Positions 14,476-25,712 of a stretch of DNA of 64,000 nucleotides are shown here, in pieces. The position numbers and the translations under genes were made by a program. Origin of the DNA: Auanema rhodensis (lineage: Eukaryota; Nematoda; Chromadorea; Rhabditida; Rhabditidae); assembly GCA_964057225.1 (NCBI GenBank), contig OZ059896.1:7502001-7566000 (forward strand), read 5' to 3'. The first letter of the stretch is position 1. Each line of letters begins with the position of its first letter. Below the pieces are notes generated by a model. That model made no database searches, was not told the DNA's origin, and was given only the letters and a program-made list of their open reading frames with translations.

Positions 14476-14730
14476 ATGAAAAAAACAAACTTCAGAACAA
14501 ATTTGAAGATCAAAAAAGGTTGTAAAGTAGAAATGTCCTCAGTGAACTCAAGGATGACATCTGTTTCGTTTGGCATATCTCTGAATATGTTTCTTCTATC
14601 CCTTCCAAAGCCTGAAGGGATGAATGATCAGGGTCAGAAGTTCGATGAAATTGTGTGGTCATTCATGCCATCTCTTGGAACAGCTGACTTTCCAGCTGAT
14701 CAAAAATTCGTTTTCAAGAGAAGTAGATAG
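14476..14730 (+). CDS. Orphan ORF, 84 codons, unrecognised
   Basis: The frame runs from an ATG at 14476 to TAG. Its second half (about 14530-14725) has balanced composition and protein-like sequence, including KPEGMNDQGQKFDEIVWSF and a Lys-Arg-Ser-Arg end. No signal peptide, no known motif and no convincing splice partners were found. It could be a terminal exon, a gene fragment or chance. Confidence 0.2.
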   Translation: MKKTNFRTNLKIKKGCKVEMSSVNSRMTSVSFGISLNMFLLSLPKPEGMNDQGQKFDEIVWSFMPSLGTADFPADQKFVFKRSR

Positions 14731-15265
14731 TGAAAGAGAAATAATCATTAAGAAATCTTGAACTATTTATAAAGATCTCTTCAATGATTATTTCATTTTA
14801 AATTTTAAAATTCATAAATGAAAATGTGAATTGTCTTGAATAATCGTTACTATACACATCAATTCTTGAGGATGAATCATTTATGGATGATAAGTTGTTG
14901 ATAAAGTTTTGTATGAATAAACTTGAACTTATTCATGAACTATGCGTATTATCATAAAAATTATAATTAAGCGAATGCTAATTTATAAATAAAAATACCA
15001 ATAAATAAACAAATACACATACTATATACCAGCATAACTATATAAACTTAAATACTTATATTATCAGTTTGGGTGGTATTGTTGCCAAAGGCAATGGTTT
15101 TTAAAATAAAATGAAAATCATTAGAGTGTAGTATATGAAATATAGATAGTATAAAGAGAAAACAATGAAAGAGGTCTATGATAACCATTGGTCTTTATCC
15201 TTTATCACATACATAATACATCAAACTTGTATTATACTGTAAGAAATATCTTTTATTGTTTTATT

Positions 15266-15275
15266 TCTCCCTCTC

Positions 15276-15312
<37 letters not shown>

Positions 15313-15314
15313 TT
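15266..15314. repeat. (CT)n microsatellite
   Basis: CT repeat with TTT interruptions; the purine strand here is the minus strand. Confidence 0.95.
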
Positions 15315-16630
15315 CACTACTATAGAAGGGATGCTGATAGTATTCTGTTTCTGAGAATCTGTCTTTCATCCAATCTCATCATTTTCTCCGAGTTACACTA
15401 AGGGGTCATAATCTCTAACACTTTTTGTTCTTTTTATAGTTATCAAAGCAACATAGCATAGTATTATTTTTATTTTCTTTTGTTTTTGTATTATTGTGAC
15501 AATTTTTTTCTTTTTTTTTTCTTAAAAAATGTCTTTCACGGAGCTAAAACTTTTAATAAAACTTTCATTTGCAGTACGACAAAACTATCACGTATTATTT
15601 AATTTTATAAATTTTCTTTAATTATTCAAAATAAATTTCATAATTTTACACATATGTGCTTGTATTTAATTCTTGTGATTATACAATAAAGATGAAGAAT
15701 TACTATTTATACAATATTATCTATAATTCAATTGATAACAAACTTGAACCTAAATGAATGAAAAGCTTTAAATATAAACTATTAAATTATTAATTTAAAA
15801 AAGAAAAATAATTAGTTATACAAACTTATACAAATTTATTTTATAAATATTGTTTAATAGATTATGTTATTTAATTATCTTAATTAACTATTTTATTTCA
15901 ATAAAATAAATATTTGAAATATAAGAAGTACATGTTTATAGAACTAACTATGTCATTTTCAACATTTTTTTTCCAACAAAAAAAGATTATTAGTAGATAT
16001 TTCTTTCTACTCACTTCCAGAAATATAAGGAAAATGCTGAAAAGATGCTTAGAGTTGCTTAAACTGAAAATCAGATTATTTCAAACGGAATAGTAAACAG
16101 AAGAACAGAATAGTGTAGGACAGAGGTAAACATACCATTTGCATCGTAGTTTGTTGAATATTTTTTTCTTTTTTTAACTTTTTTTTGACAATCAACAGCG
16201 CAAAACTCTTACATGAACTCTAATGATTCTTATTTACATTCTCTTGTCTTTTCCTTTTCTTTCTTATTCTACCACTACTCCTGAACAAATCACAAATTCA
16301 ATTTTTACACAACATTTGCTACAAATTACATTAAGTTGTCTGATTATGTCGACTGTTATAACTGATGTCTAACGACAACGAAGATTTCTGTCTCTCCATC
16401 TCTAAAGATCTAATTCTCTTCAAATCATTCATCTAGATGTTTTCTCTAATCTCTAATTTTTTCTTCCTTCCTTACATCTTTAGTTCTTGTCCTACTCTTT
16501 TGGCAAATCAAGCTTGTGTCTATATATTGTCCATGCTACAAGAAAAAGTGAAGAGGACCATCTTCAAGTGGAATTGCAAAAAGAATTAGGAGATCGACAC
16601 AAAAATTGGTGACAGACGACAAAAACATAA

Positions 16631-16672
16631 CTCTCTCTCTCTCTCTCTCTTTCATTTCCCTCTCTCTCTCTC
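16631..16672. repeat. (CT)n microsatellite
   Basis: Two CT blocks separated by a short interruption. Confidence 0.9.
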
Positions 16673-18529
16673 CTAATATGAATGTTGCTCTTCGGAATAT
16701 ATTTACTATATACATATATACTATACAAATATCATCAATAGTCGAAAGGGATTTTTACTATATGTAATAGATTAAATATAAATTTCTGGTTTTATTAATT
16801 TGGATAATTTTATATTATAAATTATACTTATTTTGGATTTTATAGATATACGTATAGTATACATGATCTGTCTCTTGTTTGTTGTAATATTCATATCTTG
16901 AAGACGTTTTCTACTTTCTATTACTGTATATGAAAATGACGACAACATCGGCAGCAGGATGACGACATCATCAACATGACGACGACTTTTGACAACTGGA
17001 CCCAGGAGATTATCTTTTGACTTGTAAGCATTTTACTTAGCCGGCTTCATTGCATACCGTATACCATGTATGCTTGTTTATTTTGAGTTCTTCTAAGACA
17101 TTGTCACCAGCACTGCTTAACCACATAACAATACAATCCCCAGAAGACGTTGCCGGTTCTGTTGAATGTCATCCGACCCGTCAACGCCGTTTGACGTCGT
17201 CACCGCATTCGTGTCAACTCCATGACGTACAGCATATGCCGGATGATGAGCCTGGTTGACACTTGTCATCACATACTTACAATGTCTTACTATTAAGTAA
17301 GATTGAAAATTTGTTGGAAACATACATGCTTTTCAGTATTCTTTTATGAAAAGAGGGAATAACTCAAAAAGTTAAAATATGTATATCTTCAAAATTTAAA
17401 AATAGAAATTTTATTATTTTACCAAATAATTTATATTATATTTGAATAATATCCGATGTATATTTTGCTCTTAGAACACTATTTTATGAATAATCTAATA
17501 AATACAACCGACTTCTGCAAAAAGAAAAATAAAAAATATTTATTTCACGTCGTTTACGTGATTTTCAGTGAAAATGCTTGAATTTCTGTCTTCTAGACTA
17601 TTTTCTTTGCCTCATTTTCAATGAATAATAAACTATTTACATTATTTTAATATAATTTAATACATAAATATATACTATATACTATATACTATATATAATA
17701 AATATGATTTTTTTTAAAAAACTATAAACAGATTTTGACTTATTGTTCATTCCCCTTCTGTTGTCAACTATGTATGTGAGCTGGTCTTAATAGAAAGAAA
17801 AATTATAATATAATTCTGTTAATTAACAGAATTTATATTTGAATTTGAATTTGAATTTTAAAAATAATCCTTAACAAATTTTGATCGTTTATAAAGGTTT
17901 CATTGTGATTATAGAGTAAACATGGTATTGAATACTAAATATCTTTTTAAAACAAAAATATGACAAACTCAATAAGAAGAAGAATTGAATTGAAATCATC
18001 AAATTAACTATTGGAAAGCATTGTAATATGAATTTCTAAGGATTTTTATTTTATAAATTAGAAAACATATGATAAAGAAAATAATAATTGATTTTTGATA
18101 ATTTTAATTTAAATTCGGAAGTAAAAGAAGAAAAAGTAATTCAATGATGTCAGACATACCTTCTATTCGATATCTTATATTATACATACGATAACTTCTA
18201 ATTAATCTTTTTTTTTCTTTTAAATATTATCACATATCAATTTCATACTAGATATACATATACGTATATATAGATATAGATATAGATATATATATATATT
18301 TAGTCATTTTTATATAAATATCCATTGTTATTTATACTTATATAGTATTCTCTTACCTCATTTAGCTTATACTTAATTTCAAATTTTACTTCAAATCAAA
18401 GATACTTTGATCACCACGAGAAAATTCATTCTTTTCATTTTTTCATTATATGGAAACTATAGTTTTTGACCTTGAAATCATAGTAATTAGAATGAAATAG
18501 TTTATAATATTATAATTAAAATATAGTTA

Positions 18530-18557
18530 ACTATATATATATATATATATATATATA
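18530..18557. repeat. (TA)n microsatellite
   Basis: Pure TA dinucleotide tract in AT-rich sequence. Confidence 0.9.
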
Positions 18558-18901
18558 CAATTATTAATTCTTCTAAATACTTTTCCTAATGCAAGCTCTG
18601 GGGCCGGTACGTCAATGTATGTTCTTCACTCTCATATACATTAATACATATATCTAAAATATACATATATAGTCAGTATAGTATATAACTAAGTAAAAAT
18701 CTTTTATTATTATATAATATATTATTAAATAAAGTTTTTATATTGTTTTAATGTAAAATAAATAATATATTCTATGTACTATATCATATATGTAGATTTT
18801 ATTTTTATTTTTCAATAAATAAAATATTTATATTTTTTTTTTAAAATAATAAAAATGTATACAGCCCTGTGCAATGAATCTTGGATATCTTACAGATTTA
18901 A

Positions 18902-19159
18902 ATGATGTTTCTATATTTTTTTAAGGATATAATATGTTTTTTGGCTATCAGTGAGCTTCAACAGCTGAATCTTCCTGAAGATTTTATGAAGAGAACTTTG
19001 TCAATGTACAACCAAATTACCAATCCTATTCAAAAGAAGAGACTCGAAACAGTATATCAGAAGATTATACCTGAAGTCTTGATGAAACTCATGAAATTCA
19101 AGAAAGAATACTTCAAGCAATTAATAAACATTTCAGAAACACGAGGAAAATACTTTTAA
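18902..19159 (+). CDS. Possible small secreted protein, 85 aa
   Basis: The reading frame starts ATG ATG and opens with a hydrophobic, signal-peptide-like stretch (about residues 1-16, MMFLYFFKDIICFLAI). A helical, Lys/Gln/Leu-rich body follows, containing LNLPEDFMKRTLSMYNQI and KKRLETVYQKIIPEVLMKL. The amphipathic helical look recalls small nematode secreted alpha-helical proteins, but I cannot assign a family. A TTTTTTTAAG acceptor-like site lies inside the start region, so the part from about 18925 could instead be a last exon of a spliced gene. It is the only plus-strand gene candidate near the spliced minus-strand genes and converges on the neuropeptide gene with its stop about 230 nt away. 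The function is unknown. Confidence 0.35.
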   Translation: MMFLYFFKDIICFLAISELQQLNLPEDFMKRTLSMYNQITNPIQKKRLETVYQKIIPEVLMKLMKFKKEYFKQLINISETRGKYF

Positions 19160-19385
19160 AAATGATTTTTTGAAGTTTTAAGATTTTTTCTGAATTCATT
19201 ATCGTTTTTTCACACTCAACATATAGTTATATATTTATTTTATTGTATATTCATGTATATATGTAACAGATTGAAAATTTTTATTTGAAACACGTCAAAT
19301 TAGAAAATAATAATAGTATGATTATTAAAATCAAAATTACGTTTTTTTTTTTCAGTTAAAATAAAAACAAAATGAAACGTTATAA

Positions 19386-20295
19386 CTATGCTCTGCTATT
19401 AGCAAAGTTTGAACGACGAATTCCAATTATTGTATTTTGAGTCAGCATACATTGAACTGGAGAAAAGAAACAATTTCGATTCATTCTGGTTGGCTTGCTC
19501 GCAACGATACTATCCTGATGATTGGATAAATGTCTAAAATTTATAAAAAACTTTATAATAATTATTATTTTTACATTGAAATTTTCATTATCAGCTGGAT
19601 ATTTGATGATACAGGTATATTGGGATTAAATGAAAAATATTTTTTTAAATCTTTCTAATGAAGCATTGAAACGAGCTAACACCTGGAAATGTCAACTGTT
19701 TGTTTTGCTTTGATCAGATTGAAACTGAAACTAGATGCAACTTTAGATTGAATTTTCAATTAAAATTGATATTATTTCAGGTAAATAGTTCAGATAAATA
19801 AATAGATAATTAATATAGTTTAAAATATTTTAAGTTGAAAAAGTAAGTTTCAAAATGTGCAAATACTCTGCAAGTAATCTGCCGGAAATAAATAATGTTA
19901 TTATAACATAAATACATATAAGTTAATAGAAATTAATGCTTTAACATCAAGTTTTAAAATATAAAAATATTTCGAATATAAGGATTCGAAGGTGAAGGAG
20001 AATATTCATATTATTTTTACGCTCTTCTCTCTTTTTCAAGCTCATCTCTCTTATGTACTCCCTCCTCCTCCTCCTCCTCCGCCTTCTCACTCACTATATT
20101 CTGATTTTGATCATATGATGATTTTCTTAAGATTAAGATATAGAAAGCTTTAATCGGAAACGTATTCCCAAATTTGTATCAGAAAATATAAACAAACCTG
20201 AGTAGTTTCTTATAATACACATGATCATCTGGTGACATCTCAGCATTACTAGCAACGAAGAAAAGAAGCAAGATAAACCAACATATCGACCTCAT
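19386..20295 (-). CDS. Allatostatin-C/somatostatin-type neuropeptide precursor
   Basis: Two exons, 20198-20295 and 19386-19533, are joined by a 664-nt intron (AG/GTTTG donor, TTTTAG acceptor, both phase 2) to give 81 aa. Residues 1-18 form a signal peptide (MRSICWFILLLFFVASNA). Near the end, residues 53-63 read NCFFSPVQCML, with Cys54 and Cys61 six residues apart. Arthropod allatostatin C has the same ring pattern, Cys-Tyr-Phe-Asn-Pro-Ile-Ser-Cys. Basic residues precede it (Arg49, Arg52) and an Arg-Arg pair follows at 72-73, giving plausible prohormone cleavage sites. No other copy of the peptide is encoded and no Gly amidation donor follows the ring directly. The expected role is a secreted, disulfide-cyclised neuropeptide acting on a somatostatin/AST-C-type GPCR. 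The splice model is inferred; the motif is seen directly. A missed middle exon cannot be excluded. Confidence 0.75.
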
Positions 20296-23200
20296 ATTGC
20301 TTGTATGTAATACCTAAAAATGAAAAAATATGTTCTAATTGAATCTTTTTTAATTTTTGTGAAATAAAAAATAGTAGAAAGAAATCAAAAGATGAAAAAT
20401 AAAAGAACAGACATTCATGATATGATGCAATCAAAGTAATGACGACACAAAGCATTTGATTTATTTTGACTCATATGATATTGAAGAGAAAAAGAACAAA
20501 AAAAACGAAGATATATGGATTTTCTGATCATCCAATCTTTCATTTTTGAGTTTTAATTCTTTTCCAAAATTAAAAAATAGAAGAAAATGTTCATATAATA
20601 TGTTATATTGAAGAAGTACATTATCATCATGTAACACTAAATATAAAGATGTTAAGATCATTAACTTAAGAACTTTAGAACAACATTAGAAACATTTCAT
20701 TTTTATTAAAATGATTAGTTTAAAATATTTTTAATAAAATTATGTTATATTTACAACATCCATCTAGATAAAATGAAGTTTGGAATGAAGCTGTTGGAGT
20801 ATGCAAGACTAAAGACCGCCCCCATTTCCACCTCTCTGTTCTCCTTGCTTCACCCTTCATACTTCATATCTCACCCTCCCTCTGCTTTTCCCACCTCCTT
20901 GATTTTTACTCCAATCCTTTACTTTTGTTATCATTTTTATGTTTAAAATAATGACAAAAGTATTATGATCCGGTCACTTCTAAATTCATTGTATCCAATA
21001 AATATAACAAAAAAAAAACATTGTTGACTCATGATGCAGATGTACAAAATAGAGAACAGCTTCTTCACAATAAATTTTTAAAATATCCTTCACCCTTTCT
21101 CTCTCTCTCTCTCTCTCTTTGTATTTCTAACTATTTTCACCCCCTCACTCTTTTATATTTAAAATTAAAAGAATCGAATACATAAAAAAAGAGAAAAAAG
21201 GTGAACAAAAAAATACATGAATACATCTGTGAACTGAAATTCTTAAGGAGAAATTAATTCAAAACAGAAAGAATAGAAGGTACTCTATATACTATTCTGA
21301 TAATTTACAATCAAAATAGCTTAATATGAATAATCTAAATAAATAATCTAAATTAAATTAATTTTCAAATGGGAAGTAAAAAGCCGGCTGTATTGTGATA
21401 GTATATACAGGATATCTATGGTATCAACAAACCGCTGATCAATCTGTTATATGCTCTTTCTTTTTTTTTTTGAAATATTTGAATGCTAGCTAATTTTATT
21501 ATTATAATAATAAAAAAAACTAATTCGAGAAAAAAATTGATCAGATATTTGATAAAAGATAAAAAAAGACTGATAGAAGCCTAACTTGTATGATCGTTTA
21601 GAATATGAAAGTAATCTAAATGCTTAAAAGCACTAGGCTATCTTCCTATTAGAATTATTGCTGATGAAGCTACTTATACATATATATCTTATAATCTAAA
21701 CATTAGAAACATTTAAGATCAAAAAGGAAAACATATGAACCTAAAACTAAAATATTTGAATGTTTAAGATTATTAATGAGTATAAAACTTCTTTTTTTAA
21801 ATTTTAAAAATTAGATAGATTGAAAAAAAAAGAAATATTTATATATATACATGTAATTTAAATATTATTTAATGAAAATTGAATTAAATTTATCTTTATA
21901 TTCATTAATTCATATACATTTGTATTCCAGAAACAATCATTAAAAGTCAATTAAAGCTTCTGCAAAACCAAAAAATGCTAATCTATTCATTAATCCTGTA
22001 TGTTTTTTTTTATGAATTTTATTTTTCTTTTTTAATCATTTCTTTTCTTATTTCAATTAATAATCAAGGAAGTTTAAAATCTAATTTTCTCCCCCAAAAA
22101 AAAAAAATAAAAAGAAATCATTTTCCATAAGTAGAAACTACTTGAAAAAGCCCGAGAATGTGAAAATTGATATACACATGTATGTAGATGTGAATGGTGA
22201 TGATGTACATCTAGATAAGATGATGGGTATAATTTGTATTTTGGAAAAGAACTTGATCAAAGATAGTTGGAGTAAAGGACATATAAACGGAATAATTAAA
22301 TGTTAAAAATAATTACAAAAGACATCATTTTCCAACAAAAATTATACATTATATGTAAGTATTTACATCATAAATTAAAATATATCTTTAAAAACTATAC
22401 TATACGTATACATATACTATACTATATAATATTATATTTATATAATTTAATAAAAAAAAAGAAGATATATTACACGAATAATATAAAAAGAAAATGATAA
22501 TATTCGTCATATAGAATCTATTTAAAACAATTATTAATATAAAAAATATTAATATAGTTATACATAAATATAATATATAATATGAATACTTATATACATA
22601 TATGACGGATAAATATATATCTCAGCTATAACTATATATATATATATATAGTTATATATAGTTATAGTATAGTTATAGATATATACATATGTAGAAATGT
22701 TTGAAAAAAAAGATAAAAATACAATATGTATTACTGTAATGAAATATTTTATATGATTTTTCTTTCATATATATTTTATTTTTTTTTTACTATATAAATT
22801 ATAAAAATCTTATATTAAGTGTATATATATATATTAGAAAATATATACAGGAAATTGAAGAAAAAAAACATCCACTTAGCATTTGAATAGTTGAGATTGA
22901 GTGACGTTTTTATTCTTTTGCCTTATTAATTTCATCTCTTAACTATCATAGTTACATATAACTAATAATTTGATATATTATGTGAATAACTATTATTTCT
23001 TTGATATCAACTAATTTATATTGAAAGTTAAATAAAATCGAAAATTAAACCTTTAATAGTTAAGCATATTAATGAAAGTAATAGGAGAAAAAAGAAGTTA
23101 ATCCTACAAATGATAATATTAACACAATTCAATATAAAAGATAAATCTTTATTATATATAATAAAATATATAAATATGTATACATAAATATATATATATC

Positions 23201-23457
23201 TATGGAAAGATTGCCTATTGGAGATATGTTTTTTTCAAAAATAAGCTTACAACTCTCTCTATCTCTCTCTCTATCTCACTCTCTCTCTCTCTTTCTTCGT
23301 TTACCTTTACTATTCTTTTTCTCATATTATATATTTCTAACTAATAAAAGAAAAGTATAATTGTACAATCGTATACAATATTTTATAATATTTAAGGAAA
23401 ATTAGTAAATTATAAATAGATTCATATAGAAAATATTAAGAGATTCTAAAGCAATAG
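20296..23457. other. AT-rich intergenic region
   Basis: No supportable gene in about 3.2 kb between the neuropeptide gene and the 3' end of the PI-PLC gene. It contains many stop codons in all frames, TA and CT microsatellites (CT near 21095-21120 and 23250-23295) and a pyrimidine-rich patch at about 20820-20900. The neuropeptide promoter should lie just above 20295. Confidence 0.6.
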
Positions 23458-25481
23458 TTACGAAAAACTAATATAATTAAGTTGAATAACAGATCGACAA
23501 AACTCTTCACATACACTATCAGATAAAATAATATTTAAGAGTTTTTGTATATTAGTTGGAAGATTTTTCATCCATTCTATAGCTTCAATCATTGTTTGTT
23601 GTGAAAATTGTTGTTCTAATGTTGACCACCAGTGAAGAATCTGAATGAGATATTAGGAAATGATTCACGAAGAGAATTCAGTTTAAAAATTCAAAAAAAT
23701 TTAATTGTTTCCTTAAATAAAAGTACTTTATGTGGGATTTTTAATCATTATTCATATGATTTTTTCCGATAATTCTTATAATACTATATGAAAGTTCCAA
23801 ATAATTTTAAAAATATTATAAAGTATATATTTGCAAAAAAAGATTGCAAATAGTAAATATATCATTTGATACAGTTCCACATAAACAATATTTAATTGAT
23901 TAAAATATATAAAAAAAAAGAAAAAGTAAGACTTACCACATCGTTTAATCGAGCAGTCAAAACACATTGAGTAACATAGAATATATTCATTGGATCTGGT
24001 CCAGCATTTTTTAAATTATTCTGAAAGGAAAGAATAATTCTCTAAATTGTTCATAATTGTCTTTATTATATAACTGTCATGATATAACGTTTTTTTTTCT
24101 CATAAAATATTTCTATTTTTCTAATATTCAACGATGACGTGAATATTAATCTGAATTTTTAAAAAAAAAAAGAAAACATTTTTCCTGGTGGTGAAGCAGT
24201 TTTTGTGCAAAAGCTTCTCCTTATAGATGTAACAGAGTATGATCCAACTCTATATGTATATTCAAATTTTGAAAATAAAATGAAAGTTTCATCAATCGTA
24301 TTGATACATAGTTACCAATTTTACTTTTAACTTGTTATAAATTAAATTTTTCTTTATACCTCTAATATTTGAAATAATATTTCTCGTCTATTTTCATTAG
24401 GCCATGGTGAACGAATATGTTTTTGTGACCAAAAAAGCTGATTTGTATTGTCAATCTGATCCATCAAAATAATAATTCTGAATATAAATGTATAATTAAA
24501 CTTAAATATTTTGATATAATTAACTTATATCCGTTATTTCGTAAATATGCTAAGCTGCATAACATTGGTGGTATTTCAGGGCATAGGATATCTGGATTAA
24601 GTGACTGACAGATAACAGACTTGAGTTCATGTTCTGATTTTTGATTTAATCCGAATGTATGATTAATATCAATGATTAATATCTGAATAACGATTATGAG
24701 ATTGAAAGAAAAAGCTATTATAGAGATTGGAAATCCGTAAAAATCTCAAATCAAATTATCTTATAATACCTCAAGCGGATTGGCGTCAACGAAACATCGC
24801 ATCTTCTCCAGTACTTGTCTCAAATCTGGGCCATAGAGAGCATGCACAAGAACAAAATCCTAAAGATCATTGATGCAGATGATGTATATAATCACATCAT
24901 TTATTAGATTTAACTTCGAACTAACCCCAGCTTTTGGCCTCACTCTATCCGGAGGATATGAGACACGGAAATCAAAGTATCGTACTCCAGATCGTAATTG
25001 GTCTTCAATGCTTAGTCTGACAAATTAGTTATTTTAGACTAGAAAGAAGTACAGCAAATAACAAAAAAGGGAAATAAATTCAAATTGCTTCACAAAAAAA
25101 CCTTTGGGTTGTAGCCCATCTCTTTATCCCTTTCCGGATTCGTGGAATCTTTCCGGCAAAAGCGACGATTCCCTCCTCATCGTTTGCAACTGGCAGCTTA
25201 CAACTTAAACTCTTATCAGCTCCGGAATCATGTGATCCTAAATTTTACTTTTTTCTCCCATAAAAAATGAAATTTAAACAATTAAAAATATTTAAAAAGA
25301 AATATTTATTAAATACAAAGAAATTCGAGTATACCCGGGATCTTCAAATGGCAGACGGGTATCGTCGTTAAGTAAGGTGGCAGATTAGTCATCCAACGTG
25401 ACAAGTCTTCTATATGAGAAATATGGAAATATGAAAACATTTACTAATAACCATACCAATTTGGCTTATTTCAGATGTCAT
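23458..25481 (-). CDS. PI-PLC X-domain protein (PLCXD family), 319 aa
   Basis: Nine exons: 25457-25481, 25335-25409, 25102-25237, 24926-25016, 24770-24859, 24525-24682, 24360-24477, 23937-24020, 23458-23640. All junctions keep phase and the total is 960 nt. The protein is a single phosphatidylinositol-specific phospholipase C X domain, matching the roughly 305-325 aa of PLCXD1-3; there is no Y domain, PH, EF-hand or C2. Visible active-site elements are IPGSHDSG with His36, VRYFDFR (residues 90-96) and FVLVHALYG with His115. The family is thought to cleave inositol phospholipids; its physiological role is not well defined. There is no signal peptide, so a cytosolic enzyme is expected. The ATG was chosen because it opens a short exon (MTSEISQI) in phase with the domain. 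It lies 231 nt downstream of the tolloid stop on the same strand. Confidence 0.92.
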
Positions 25482-25712
25482 AAGCAGTCCGATTTCAAAC
25501 TATATATATATATATATATATATACAATTATTAAAAATATATAAAATATAATAATAATAATAATTGAAATATTATAAACATGAATTAAACGAATTTGATA
25601 CAAACTCGTAACCGTTTGAGGAAATATGCAGAGTAATGGAAACACTTCAATCATAAAAACATCAAATACAAAAAAAATCAAAGTTTATGCTTTTCAATAA
25701 GGAATGATTCAA
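25482..25712 (-). other. Short spacer between tolloid stop and PLCXD start
   Basis: 231 nt, AT-rich, with a TA tract near 25500-25524. Same-strand spacing this short is compatible with a nematode operon, but no diagnostic element is recognised. Confidence 0.5.

Larger units (their letters stand above)
1..18901. other. Long region without a supportable gene
   Basis: I read both strands and found no recognisable protein domain and no chain of spliceable exons. The stretch holds AT-rich sequence, GA/CT and TA microsatellites, poly-G runs (1052-1062, 1330-1341, 6803-6815), GAC/GAT trinucleotide patches (about 3720-3760 and 16930-16990) and short GC-richer islands. Most open frames here are read across low-complexity purine tracts and give Ser/Leu or Arg/Glu-rich strings. 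It may be intergenic and regulatory sequence, or a large intron of a gene outside the window. Individual coding-like islands are listed separately. Confidence 0.55.
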
